A DNA stretch of 64,000 nucleotides, from assembly GCA_030765045.1 (NCBI GenBank), contig CM060964.1, positions 147,763,065 to 147,827,064 of the forward strand. Reading direction: 5' to 3'. A program made the translations under genes and the position numbers. Shown here piece after piece: positions 44,081 to 56,680 of the stretch (position 1 is the first letter of the stretch; every line of letters starts with the position of its first letter). Below the pieces are notes generated by a model that was given only the letters and a program-made list of their open reading frames with translations, searched no databases and was not told the origin of the DNA. The stretch is from Tenodera sinensis. Taxonomy: Eukaryota; Arthropoda; Insecta; Mantodea; Mantidae.

Positions 44081-44950
44081 GTGTTCCACAGCCCGCTGCG
44101 AGGAGGTGGGCGAAATTGTATCATAGAAATGGGCAGATTGCTGCAAGGAAGAGTATGTGTATCTCCAAAGAATGAAGATAGGCCTCTCTTGACAAGAGGT
44201 CGAGAGAGAGATCCATTTCTAATAGCCGCTGAGTACAAGGCACTGTTTCTCTTCCCAAATAGTGCACGGACGGTTGTCAACCGTTGTAACGCGTGGACGT
44301 GCGGCAGTTAACGAAGTGGTGACCAATGTCCACAAAGTTGACAGGTTGGCATTTGCTAAAGAGTATGAGAACTGCGATTGGAGAAAAGTGATGTTCTCAG
44401 ACGAAGTTACATACCGTAATGCAAATACCAATTATATGTGTTTGCTTATAGGACCATTGGAACTGGCTATAAGAGACGCTATTTGATTACACCTGAAAGG
44501 AGTGGTCAAACAAGCGTTATTGCTTAGGCTTGGATATCTCGGGAAGGGGCAGGTATGCTGGAACGTGTTCATGAAAAGCTGAATGAGAAACCTATCCTAA
44601 ACTAGAACATGTTCTCCTCCCTCCTGCCTGAGAGGGTTACCCTGAAGGTATTAATACATTCCATCAGAATAATTATTCGGTTCACAGGTTCAAAAGTGGT
44701 TTTCGGAGCACTTGGGTGACACAGCAGATATCGAGGCCTCCCAAGACAGCAGATTTGAAAACAATAGAATATGTTTAGGCAAAAGTAAAGCAAAGGCTCT
44801 TTCGAGGTCCCAGAGTGACTAATGCTGCACAACTGTGGTGTGCCATGATAAGCACTGGGCAGGAGTCGGCCAGTCTGTATCGGCCGATGATACGACGCAA
44901 TACCACCGTCAGGGCCAAAGCGATAGTCGCCCTCCTTCAACCCTCTCCTC
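44081..44950 (+). pseudogene. Second Tc1/mariner-like transposase, broken
   Basis: 44200-44290 encodes RDPFLIAAEYKALFLFPNSA-type sequence (GRERDPFLIAAEYKALFLF). 44340-44410 encodes RLAFAKEYENCDWRKVMFSDE, with the first catalytic Asp intact (FSDE). Further on, in other frames, ITPERSGQTSVI and AWISREGAGMLERVHEKLN, then beyond a disrupted patch (44600-44700) WFSEH, TADLKTIEYV and KVKQRLFRG, which correspond to the last DDE region. The motif with the second catalytic Asp is lost. Different family from the relic at 11,277. Confidence 0.75.
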
Positions 44951-45082
44951 TGCAATCACCACACATTCAAGCGTAAACAACCAGTGATGCACCCCGCATT
45001 GATATCTATGGCTAGGCTCTTTCCAAACAACGAAAACGCAAAGGAACGTTTCCATTCCAAGAGGAGCGGAAAGAAGAAAATT

Positions 45083-45233
45083 GGCTGGTCCAATAGCTCA
45101 GTCGGTAGAGCATCTGCCTGCTGTGCGAGGGTTTGATTCCCGGTTTGAATTATTTCTCTATTCAGAGTGATTCCCTGACCTCCCCAGAGTGTGGGCGTAG
45201 GAACGAGAGTGTGAATGTGTGTTCTAATGTGGG

Positions 45234-45270
<37 letters not shown>
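45083..45270 (+). repeat. tRNA-derived SINE with 37-bp poly(A) tail
   Basis: The head carries a pol III A box TAGCTCAGTCGG (45094-45105) and a B box GGTTTGATTCC (45130-45140), which differs from consensus GGTTCRANTCC by one base. A 90-bp tRNA-unrelated body follows, then an uninterrupted A run at 45234-45270. The long pure tail suggests a fairly recent insertion. No target duplication was confirmed. Confidence 0.8.
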
Positions 45271-45273
<3 letters not shown>

Positions 45274-46797
45274 AAAGACTCAAAACCCAATGTACGCCAG
45301 TTAACACTATTGCAATATGTTCCAAAGTAAAGATCGCCGATACGACCATTAAAGCTATTACATTAAACGACATTACGAACACAAGCACAAAGATCACAAG
45401 CAAGTCACAGCTAGGAAATTTTAAGATACTTCGAAAGAATATTATGAAACAAATATTTGTCCGTAATTGTAACAATAATATTTAAATAGTTAATGACTCT
45501 TCGTAGTCTGCTGAAGAAGTGCTTTATAAAATACATTTCTTGTATAACGTTTAAACCCTTAGAAGTCGTGTGAAACCACAATTACAAATTGTGTTTGCGA
45601 ATTTAAAGACGAACGTAATTCTGAAACTACAATTACAAAATAACACTGGTTTCGATTTATTTAGATAACTTGATATGGCAACATTTCCGTCTCTGCCTTC
45701 ATTTGCTGTGCATATTAGTGATATGTTTGGCTTAACATATAAGTCTGTGAGCAATTTTTTTTTTAAACTGAGGATCGTAAAATCTAAAAACAGATTATAA
45801 TTGACAGATGAAAACCTAGGTGCTCTGTTGTACGTCAGTACTTGTGAATTAACGTTAGATGTATGCGAAACTGTAACACCCAGGATGAAGTAAGGAATAA
45901 ATTTAGGACAAATACATGTAGAAACCCTTTCAGTCTGTATACATGTATTAAGCATGTGTAAATTTAAACGTGTGTTAGAGAAATTGCTTTATGTATACCG
46001 CCACCGCAGCTTCCGAAACCCCTTCTTCGAACCGTGCGTCATGTGCATGGCGGGTTGCGTAATTCATGCAATCAAGATTACCGTTTTGCCGACTCCTGGT
46101 ACTGGGAATCACTAGCAGAATATGTCAATTTTTTAAAACGCTGGTGGATTCCATGCGCCAAAGACTGAGGGCAGTGATACAAAATTACGAAGACCACATA
46201 AAGTATTATGCTGTCTTTTGTTTATCATTTTTCTTGTTTTAGTTGCTTTTCGACACATATAAAAGGAACAGAAATCAGCTCGCTATGTTTTCCTTTGCGT
46301 TCTAGTTTGCAGATAAATAGTTCACATATTAGACTGAAGTTGTATTATATAACATACTCAACATCGATGTATATGAATATGAAAGGCACTAATATAAAAG
46401 TGAAAGAAGAAAATCTTTGTGGGCAGCAGAACGTTGACACTGTGTCATTTCCATCAGGGATAAAGTTCATTTTGTTTGTACAATACTGTAACGGACAGTT
46501 CAACTCTCAAGGTTTGGGTTAGTTCACAGGTATTTACTGGGCATGTTAGCGGAGAATGGTTCTTTTAACTTTACCTGGTTACTATTATAGGAATATAACA
46601 ATAAACTGTGTCTTGCCTCGCTATGTTCAAGTCTGATCTCTAGCATAGCGCACGTGCACGCGTAAACCAAATTCTGTTAACCTTGTGTACTTCCGTGAGA
46701 CCGAAACAACACTAATGTTACAGCACTCAATCATTTTTTCCATAACTATACAGGGCTGAATACTATCTGGGATTCGAGGATTTTTCAGCAATTATTG
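45271..46797. other. No gene recognised
   Basis: AT-rich. A 134-codon minus ORF (45551-45955) and a 104-codon plus ORF (46208-46522) show no recognisable domain. Confidence 0.5.
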
Positions 46798-47235
46798 GTG
46801 CATGTGTGTGCGCGCGCGTGTCTGTGTGTGCGTGTGTGTGCGTGTGCGTGCGTGAGTGTGCGTTAGTGTGCGTGTGTCTGTGTGCGTGTGTGTGGGTGTG
46901 TGCGTGTGTGCGTGTGTGTGCGTGAGTGTGCGTGTGTGTGCGTGTGTCTGTGTGCCTGTGTGTGCGTGTGTGTGCGTGAGTGTGCGTGTGTGTGCGCGTG
47001 TGTGCGTGTGTCTGTGTGCGTGTGTGTGCGTGAGTGCGTGTGTGTGCGTGAGTGCGTGTGTGTGCGTGTGTGTGCGTGAGTGTGCGTGTGTGTGCGTGTG
47101 TCTGTGTGCGTGTGTCTGTGTGCGTGTGTCTGTGTGCGTGTGTGTGCGTGAGTGTGTGTGTAGGTGTGTGTGCGTGTGTGTGCGAGTGTGCGCGTGTTGC
47201 ATGTATGTATGTGCGTGTGTGTGTGTGTGTGTGTG

Positions 47236-47290
<55 letters not shown>
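46798..47290. repeat. Compound microsatellite: TG/CG-interrupted, (GT)n, (GTCT)n
   Basis: 46798-47210 is a TGTGTGCG-type array with GTGAGT and GTCTGT variants; 47213-47236 is (GT)n; 47237-47290 is perfect (GTCT)n. This forms the left border of the large ATGT array. Long ORFs across it are artefacts of composition. Confidence 0.95.
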
Positions 47291-48060
47291 ATGTATGTAT
47301 GTATGTATGTATGTATGTATGTATGTATGTATGTATGTATGTATGTATGTATGTATGTATGTATGTATGTATGTATGTATGTATGTATGTATGTATGTAT
47401 GTATGTATGTATGTATGTATGTATGTATGTATGTATGTATGTATGTATGTATGTATGTATGTATGTATGTATGTATGTATGTATGTATGTATGTATGTAT
47501 GTATGTATGTATGTATGTATGTATGTATGTATGTATGTATGTATGTATGTATGTATGTATGTATGTATGTATGTATGTATGTATGTATGTATGTATGTAT
47601 GTATGTATGTATGTATGTATGTATGTATGTATGTATGTATGTATGTATGTATGTATGTATGTATGTATGTATGTATGTATGTATGTATGTATGTATGTAT
47701 GTATGTATGTATGTATGTATGTATGTATGTATGTATGTATGTATGTATGTATGTATGTATGTATGTATGTATGTATGTATGTATGTATGTATGTATGTAT
47801 GTATGTATGTATGTATGTATGTATGTATGTATGTATGTATGTATGTATGTATGTATGTATGTATGTATGTATGTATGTATGTATGTATGTATGTATGTAT
47901 GTATGTATGTATGTATGTATGTATGTATGTATGTATGTATGTATGTATGTATGTATGTATGTATGTATGTATGTATGTATGTATGTATGTATGTATGTAT
48001 GTATGTATGTATGTATGTATGTATGTATGTATGTATGTATGTATGTATGTATGTATGTAT
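47291..48060. repeat. (ATGT)n microsatellite, 0.77 kb
   Basis: Perfect by eye. Ends at the poly(T) (poly(A) on the minus strand) of LINE copy 1. Confidence 0.95.
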
Positions 48061-48098
48061 TTTTTTTTTTTTTTATTTTTATTTATTAATTATTATCT

Positions 48099-48130
48099 GC
48101 ATGCCCCGTTACCTTGGTAGCATTACATGC
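48099..48130 (-). promoter_or_regulatory. Conserved 3'-UTR hairpin of LINE copy 1
   Basis: Minus strand: GCATG...CATGC outer stem, TACC-AA-GGTA inner stem, conserved TAAT and GGGG between them. Located ~40 nt before the poly(A). Same arrangement in the other three copies. Likely the structure bound by the element's reverse transcriptase. Confidence 0.6.
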
Positions 48131-48299
48131 ATTCTTTACATTATGCTAATACAGTTTTGCACAATTTTACATTGATATTTACAAGTTGTTTTACACTATA
48201 TAGATACTTAACGTTAACAATTGTTACAAAATATATACCATAAACTCCTAATACAAGGTTATAACAATAGATTGCGTTATTTGCCATATTTAAATCATT

Positions 48300-49999
48300 C
48301 TATAATTTCAAGTTTTTGATGAATTTGCTGAAACTTCGGAAATATACTGATATTAATTCTTGATTGTTGACAGGCCATTTACCTCCTTCCATTATTATCT
48401 CTCGAATTAGAATAGACCTTTGGTATTCTGTATTTTCACACTGATAAATCAGATGATTGACTGTCTGTTCTCCTTTGTTACACGTGCAGGACGGATCATT
48501 TATGATGTTAAATCGATATAGGTAAGAATTTGTTTTTCCATGTCCTGTTAATATTGCTGTTAATTCTGGGTTTGCTGGAAGTTTTAATTTTAGTCTGTCT
48601 AGAACTGTGGGAAAAAATGATTTAGTAACTGCTGCGTTATTTGTGCTATTCCATCTGCTCTGCCATTGTTCTAGTGATAAATTATTTATTTGTGATATGA
48701 TGGTGGATTTCGGAATTTTGTAGTATATTATTTCACCTTCTGCAGAAGCTTCTTTGGCTAATCTATCAGCTAGTTCATTACCAGCAGTACCATTATGGGC
48801 CTTCAACCAGCTGAAGTGAATTGTCCACTGACGTTGTTGAAGGGCATTAAGGGTATTGTGTATGTTATCTATTATAAAATTATGGTTACTATTATTCTTC
48901 AATAAGGATATTGTAACATTGCTGTCTGTGTATACCGCTGCAACTCTTTCTTCATTCGCAATAGCCTCAAGTTCTTGAAGTTTCTGTAGTGCTTTCCATA
49001 TGGCCAACTGCTCTGCTTGGTTATTCGTGCATTTTGAATGTAGTCTGTGCTTTAATTGATGGATAAGAACTTGGTGTTTGTATATTACAGCAGCTGCTCC
49101 CACTTTTCCTCCAGATTTGCTTCCATCTGTATAAATTTCTATGTCATATATCTTGTTTTCCAGAGTTTCTTGAATAGTTCTCTTATCTGCAGGGTGATTC
49201 CAGTTCTTTAAATCTGTGGGCGAATCATAGTCTGTCTCTCCATGAGTTGCTTTATACTGTTTGACTTTGCCACTTATCGTGATGTCTATTGGTTGAATGC
49301 CGGCCATGATGCAGGAAGCATCAAAAGATATTGTCCTATAGGCTTTAATAATTTTAATGTTTAGAAGCCTTTGGATACGTTGTAGTTTTTTGATGTTAGT
49401 AGAGTATTGCAGAGCTTCATACCACACAGGTGCTCCATAGGTGAGAATAGGTTCAAGTGCTCCTTTGTATATTGTAGTCAATGCTTTATGTCCAAGTCCC
49501 CAGTTTAGTTTCGCAAATTTAGATAGAGTATGTATCAAGGCTATTGCTTTGTCGTGAACATAATCGATGTGCTTGTTAAATCTAAATCTTCTGTCTAAAT
49601 AAATTCCAAGGTATTTCAATGCTTCGACTTGCTCTATGGGCTTATTGTTGATGTAGATATTAATGCTCAAGTTTTGTCTTTTCTTTTTCCGAGTAACAAC
49701 TAGTACTTTTGATTTGGTTTCATTGAATTTGATTTTATTGTCTCTAGCCCAATGCTCAATCCTTGTAACATCTACATTGGCATTGTTTTCGGTCTCTATT
49801 ATTGTTCTACCTCTTGTCATTACAAGCAAATCATCTGCAAATGCAATTATCTCAGTATATTTTGTATAGTCTAGCTGTAGAAGGGGATTGTACAAGACGT
49901 TCCATAATCCAGGACCACAGCTCGAGCCCTGTGGACACCCTTTTTCAACATCTTTTTCAGCCCTGTACTCATTGGTACATAAACTTGCTTTTCGATCTC
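48300..49999 (-). pseudogene. LINE ORF2 C-terminal part: RT palm/thumb, RNase H, zinc knuckle (copy 1)
   Basis: The frame is open from the truncation to the stop at 48300-48302. It begins with the end of RT (GCPQGSSCGPGLWNVLYNPL, then the catalytic IIAFADDLLVM), followed by thumb (LKYLGIYLDRRF, AYRTISFDASCIMAGIQPID). RNase H has its four acidic sites: IYTDGSKSGG, NNQAEQLAIWKAL, VYTDSNVTI and GNELADRLAKEA. A C-terminal Cys-His region follows (CTCNKGEQTVNHLIYQC). No stop inside, but the lack of endonuclease and most of RT makes it dead. The first ATG used in naive calls (49893) is internal. Confidence 0.9.
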
Positions 50000-50006
50000 T
50001 GAAGTA

Positions 50007-52511
50007 ATGTATGTATGTATGTATGTATGTATGTATGTATGTATGTATGTATGTATGTATGTATGTATGTATGTATGTATGTATGTATGTATGTATGTAT
50101 GTATGTATGTATGTATGTATGTATGTATGTATGTATGTATGTATGTATGTATGTATGTATGTATGTATGTATGTATGTATGTATGTATGTATGTATGTAT
50201 GTATGTATGTATGTATGTATGTATGTATGTATGTATGTATGTATGTATGTATGTATGTATGTATGTATGTATGTATGTATGTATGTATGTATGTATGTAT
50301 GTATGTATGTATGTATGTATGTATGTATGTATGTATGTATGTATGTATGTATGTATGTATGTATGTATGTATGTATGTATGTATGTATGTATGTATGTAT
50401 GTATGTATGTATGTATGTATGTATGTATGTATGTATGTATGTATGTATGTATGTATGTATGTATGTATGTATGTATGTATGTATGTATGTATGTATGTAT
50501 GTATGTATGTATGTATGTATGTATGTATGTATGTATGTATGTATGTATGTATGTATGTATGTATGTATGTATGTATGTATGTATGTATGTATGTATGTAT
50601 GTATGTATGTATGTATGTATGTATGTATGTATGTATGTATGTATGTATGTATGTATGTATGTATGTATGTATGTATGTATGTATGTATGTATGTATGTAT
50701 GTATGTATGTATGTATGTATGTATGTATGTATGTATGTATGTATGTATGTATGTATGTATGTATGTATGTATGTATGTATGTATGTATGTATGTATGTAT
50801 GTATGTATGTATGTATGTATGTATGTATGTATGTATGTATGTATGTATGTATGTATGTATGTATGTATGTATGTATGTATGTATGTATGTATGTATGTAT
50901 GTATGTATGTATGTATGTATGTATGTATGTATGTATGTATGTATGTATGTATGTATGTATGTATGTATGTATGTATGTATGTATGTATGTATGTATGTAT
51001 GTATGTATGTATGTATGTATGTATGTATGTATGTATGTATGTATGTATGTATGTATGTATGTATGTATGTATGTATGTATGTATGTATGTATGTATGTAT
51101 GTATGTATGTATGTATGTATGTATGTATGTATGTATGTATGTATGTATGTATGTATGTATGTATGTATGTATGTATGTATGTATGTATGTATGTATGTAT
51201 GTATGTATGTATGTATGTATGTATGTATGTATGTATGTATGTATGTATGTATGTATGTATGTATGTATGTATGTATGTATGTATGTATGTATGTATGTAT
51301 GTATGTATGTATGTATGTATGTATGTATGTATGTATGTATGTATGTATGTATGTATGTATGTATGTATGTATGTATGTATGTATGTATGTATGTATGTAT
51401 GTATGTATGTATGTATGTATGTATGTATGTATGTATGTATGTATGTATGTATGTATGTATGTATGTATGTATGTATGTATGTATGTATGTATGTATGTAT
51501 GTATGTATGTATGTATGTATGTATGTATGTATGTATGTATGTATGTATGTATGTATGTATGTATGTATGTATGTATGTATGTATGTATGTATGTATGTAT
51601 GTATGTATGTATGTATGTATGTATGTATGTATGTATGTATGTATGTATGTATGTATGTATGTATGTATGTATGTATGTATGTATGTATGTATGTATGTAT
51701 GTATGTATGTATGTATGTATGTATGTATGTATGTATGTATGTATGTATGTATGTATGTATGTATGTATGTATGTATGTATGTATGTATGTATGTATGTAT
51801 GTATGTATGTATGTATGTATGTATGTATGTATGTATGTATGTATGTATGTATGTATGTATGTATGTATGTATGTATGTATGTATGTATGTATGTATGTAT
51901 GTATGTATGTATGTATGTATGTATGTATGTATGTATGTATGTATGTATGTATGTATGTATGTATGTATGTATGTATGTATGTATGTATGTATGTATGTAT
52001 GTATGTATGTATGTATGTATGTATGTATGTATGTATGTATGTATGTATGTATGTATGTATGTATGTATGTATGTATGTATGTATGTATGTATGTATGTAT
52101 GTATGTATGTATGTATGTATGTATGTATGTATGTATGTATGTATGTATGTATGTATGTATGTATGTATGTATGTATGTATGTATGTATGTATGTATGTAT
52201 GTATGTATGTATGTATGTATGTATGTATGTATGTATGTATGTATGTATGTATGTATGTATGTATGTATGTATGTATGTATGTATGTATGTATGTATGTAT
52301 GTATGTATGTATGTATGTATGTATGTATGTATGTATGTATGTATGTATGTATGTATGTATGTATGTATGTATGTATGTATGTATGTATGTATGTATGTAT
52401 GTATGTATGTATGTATGTATGTATGTATGTATGTATGTATGTATGTATGTATGTATGTATGTATGTATGTATGTATGTATGTATGTATGTATGTATGTAT
52501 GTATGTATGTA
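50007..52511. repeat. (ATGT)n microsatellite, 2.5 kb
   Basis: No interruption seen in more than 2.5 kb. All three plus frames remain open (Met-Tyr-Val-Cys repeats) because a 4-bp unit without a stop in any phase yields none. Confidence 0.95.
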
Positions 52512-52546
52512 TTTTTTTTTTTATTTTTATTTATTAATTATTATCT

Positions 52547-52578
52547 GCATGCCCCGTTACCTTGGTAGCATTACATGC
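52547..52578 (-). promoter_or_regulatory. Conserved 3'-UTR hairpin of LINE copy 2
   Basis: Identical to the copy-1 hairpin. Confidence 0.6.
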
Positions 52579-52747
52579 ATTCTTTACATTATGCTAATAC
52601 AGTTTTGCACAATTTTACATTGATATTTACAAGTTGTTTTACACTATATAGATACTTAACGTTAACAATTGTTACAAAATATATACCATAAACTCCTAAT
52701 ACAAGGTTATAACAATAGATTGCGTTATTTGCCATATTTAAATCATT

Positions 52748-54447
52748 CTATAATTTCAAGTTTTTGATGAATTTGCTGAAACTTCGGAAATATACTGATA
52801 TTAATTCTTGATTGTTGACAGGCCATTTACCTCCTTCCATTATTATCTCTCGAATTAGAATAGACCTTTGGTATTCTGTATTTTCACACTGATAAATCAG
52901 ATGATTGACTGTCTGTTCTCCTTTGTTACACGTGCAGGACGGATCATTTATGATGTTAAATCGATATAGGTAAGAATTTGTTTTTCCATGTCCTGTTAAT
53001 ATTGCTGTTAATTCTGGGTTTGCTGGAAGTTTTAATTTTAGTCTGTCTAGAACTGTGGGAAAAAATGATTTAGTAACTGCTGCGTTATTTGTGCTATTCC
53101 ATCTGCTCTGCCATTGTTCTAGTGATAAATTATTTATTTGTGATATGATGGTGGATTTCGGAATTTTGTAGTATATTATTTCACCTTCTGCAGAAGCTTC
53201 TTTGGCTAATCTATCAGCTAGTTCATTACCAGCAGTACCATTATGGGCCTTCAACCAGCTGAAGTGAATTGTCCACTGACGTTGTTGAAGGGCATTAAGG
53301 GTATTGTGTATGTTATCTATTATAAAATTATGGTTACTATTATTCTTCAATAAGGATATTGTAACATTGCTGTCTGTGTATACCGCTGCAACTCTTTCTT
53401 CATTCGCAATAGCCTCAAGTTCTTGAAGTTTCTGTAGTGCTTTCCATATGGCCAACTGCTCTGCTTGGTTATTCGTGCATTTTGAATGTAGTCTGTGCTT
53501 TAATTGATGGATAAGAACTTGGTGTTTGTATATTACAGCAGCTGCTCCCACTTTTCCTCCAGATTTGCTTCCATCTGTATAAATTTCTATGTCATATATC
53601 TTGTTTTCCAGAGTTTCTTGAATAGTTCTCTTATCTGCAGGGTGATTCCAGTTCTTTAAATCTGTGGGCGAATCATAGTCTGTCTCTCCATGAGTTGCTT
53701 TATACTGTTTGACTTTGCCACTTATCGTGATGTCTATTGGTTGAATGCCGGCCATGATGCAGGAAGCATCAAAAGATATTGTCCTATAGGCTTTAATAAT
53801 TTTAATGTTTAGAAGCCTTTGGATGCGTTGTAGTTTTTTGATGTTAGTAGAGTATTGCAGAGCTTCATACCACACAGGTGCTCCATAGGTGAGAATAGGT
53901 TCAAGTGCTCCTTTGTATATTGTAGTCAATGCTTTATGTCCAAGTCCCCAGTTTAGTTTCGCAAATTTAGATAGAGTATGTATCAAGGCTATTGCTTTGT
54001 CGTGAACATAATCGATGTGCTTGTTAAATCTAAATCTTCTGTCTAAATAAATTCCAAGGTATTTCAATGCTTCGACTTGCTCTATGGGCTTATTGTTGAT
54101 GTAGATATTAATGCTCAAGTTTTGTCTTTTCTTTTTCCGAGTAACAACTAGTACTTTTGATTTGGTTTCATTGAATTTGATTTTATTGTCTCTAGCCCAA
54201 TGCTCAATCCTTGTAACATCTACATTGGCATTGTTTTCGGTCTCTATTATTGTTCTACCTCTTGTCATTACAAGCAAATCATCTGCAAATGCAATTATCT
54301 CAGTATATTTTGTATAGTCTAGCTGTAGAAGGGGATTGTACAAGACGTTCCATAATCCAGGACCACAGCTCGAGCCCTGTGGACACCCTTTTTCAACATC
54401 TTTTTCAGCCCTGTACTCATTGGTACATAAACTTGCTTTTCGATCTC
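52748..54447 (-). pseudogene. LINE ORF2 C-terminal part (copy 2)
   Basis: Same content as copy 1: RT palm with FADD, thumb, RNase H, Cys-His region. The frame happens to continue through the adjacent (ACAT/AC)n array up to 56416, giving a spurious 1222-codon ORF whose first half is Tyr-Ile-His-Thr and His-Thr repeats; this fusion should not be annotated as a protein. Confidence 0.9.
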
Positions 54448-54454
54448 TGAAGTA

Positions 54455-56353
<1,899 letters not shown>

Positions 56354-56379
56354 TTTTTTTTTTAATTGATAATTAACAA

Positions 56380-56409
56380 CATGCCCCATTACAGCTGTAA
56401 CATTACATG
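56380..56409 (-). promoter_or_regulatory. Conserved 3'-UTR hairpin of LINE copy 3
   Basis: Minus strand ACATG...CATGT outer stem, TTACA-GC-TGTAA inner stem, TAAT and GGGG conserved. Compared with copy 1 both an outer pair (G-C to A-T) and an inner pair (C-G to A-T) have changed on both sides. Confidence 0.6.
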
Positions 56410-56680
56410 TTTTCAAGACATAATATAAAATGTTGAATCATATAATATGCAAGTTACAAATTGGGATTTACATTGAGACATTTGTAGTTGACTTGTTACA
56501 AAACATTCTAGTGCTGCTTAAAGTCTATCTTTAACATAGAATTTTAGTTAGTTCACATATAACCTGGTCTATGTCATAATTTGACGATTACAATCTTTAT
56601 AAAAATCTTAAAAGCGTTTAGGATTATAAAATAGGACCATTCCTTTGAATGGTACGTTTTATGTCTGTTTTGTGGCTAAC

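Larger units (their letters stand above)
48061..50006 (-). mobile_element. R1-group LINE, copy 1, 5'-truncated
   Basis: 1.95 kb on the minus strand between two (ATGT)n arrays. The 3' end has a 14-A tail on the minus strand followed directly by (ACAT)n. The 5' end is cut inside the RT domain, right at the start of FRDRKASL. 99.9% like copy 2 by eye: the only substitution I found is at 49374 (GGATACG against GGATGCG). Confidence 0.9.
52512..54454 (-). mobile_element. R1-group LINE, copy 2, 5'-truncated (duplicate of copy 1)
   Basis: Offset 4448 from copy 1 throughout. Same 5' truncation (…CGATCTCTGAAGTAATG on the plus strand), same 3' end, tail of 11 instead of 14 A. Flanked by (ATGT)n at both sides. 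Confidence 0.9.

Noticed and set aside
45551..45955. 134-codon minus-strand ORF
   Set aside because: Low-complexity, AT-rich composition and no recognisable motif; a stop-poor chance ORF.
46856..48175. Cys/Val-rich ORFs over the TG-type arrays
   Set aside because: Simple-repeat artefacts in several frames at once.
50007..52623. Three plus-strand ORFs of 840-870 codons made of Met-Tyr-Val-Cys repeats
   Set aside because: They are translations of a pure (ATGT)n microsatellite, open in all frames because the unit has no stop.
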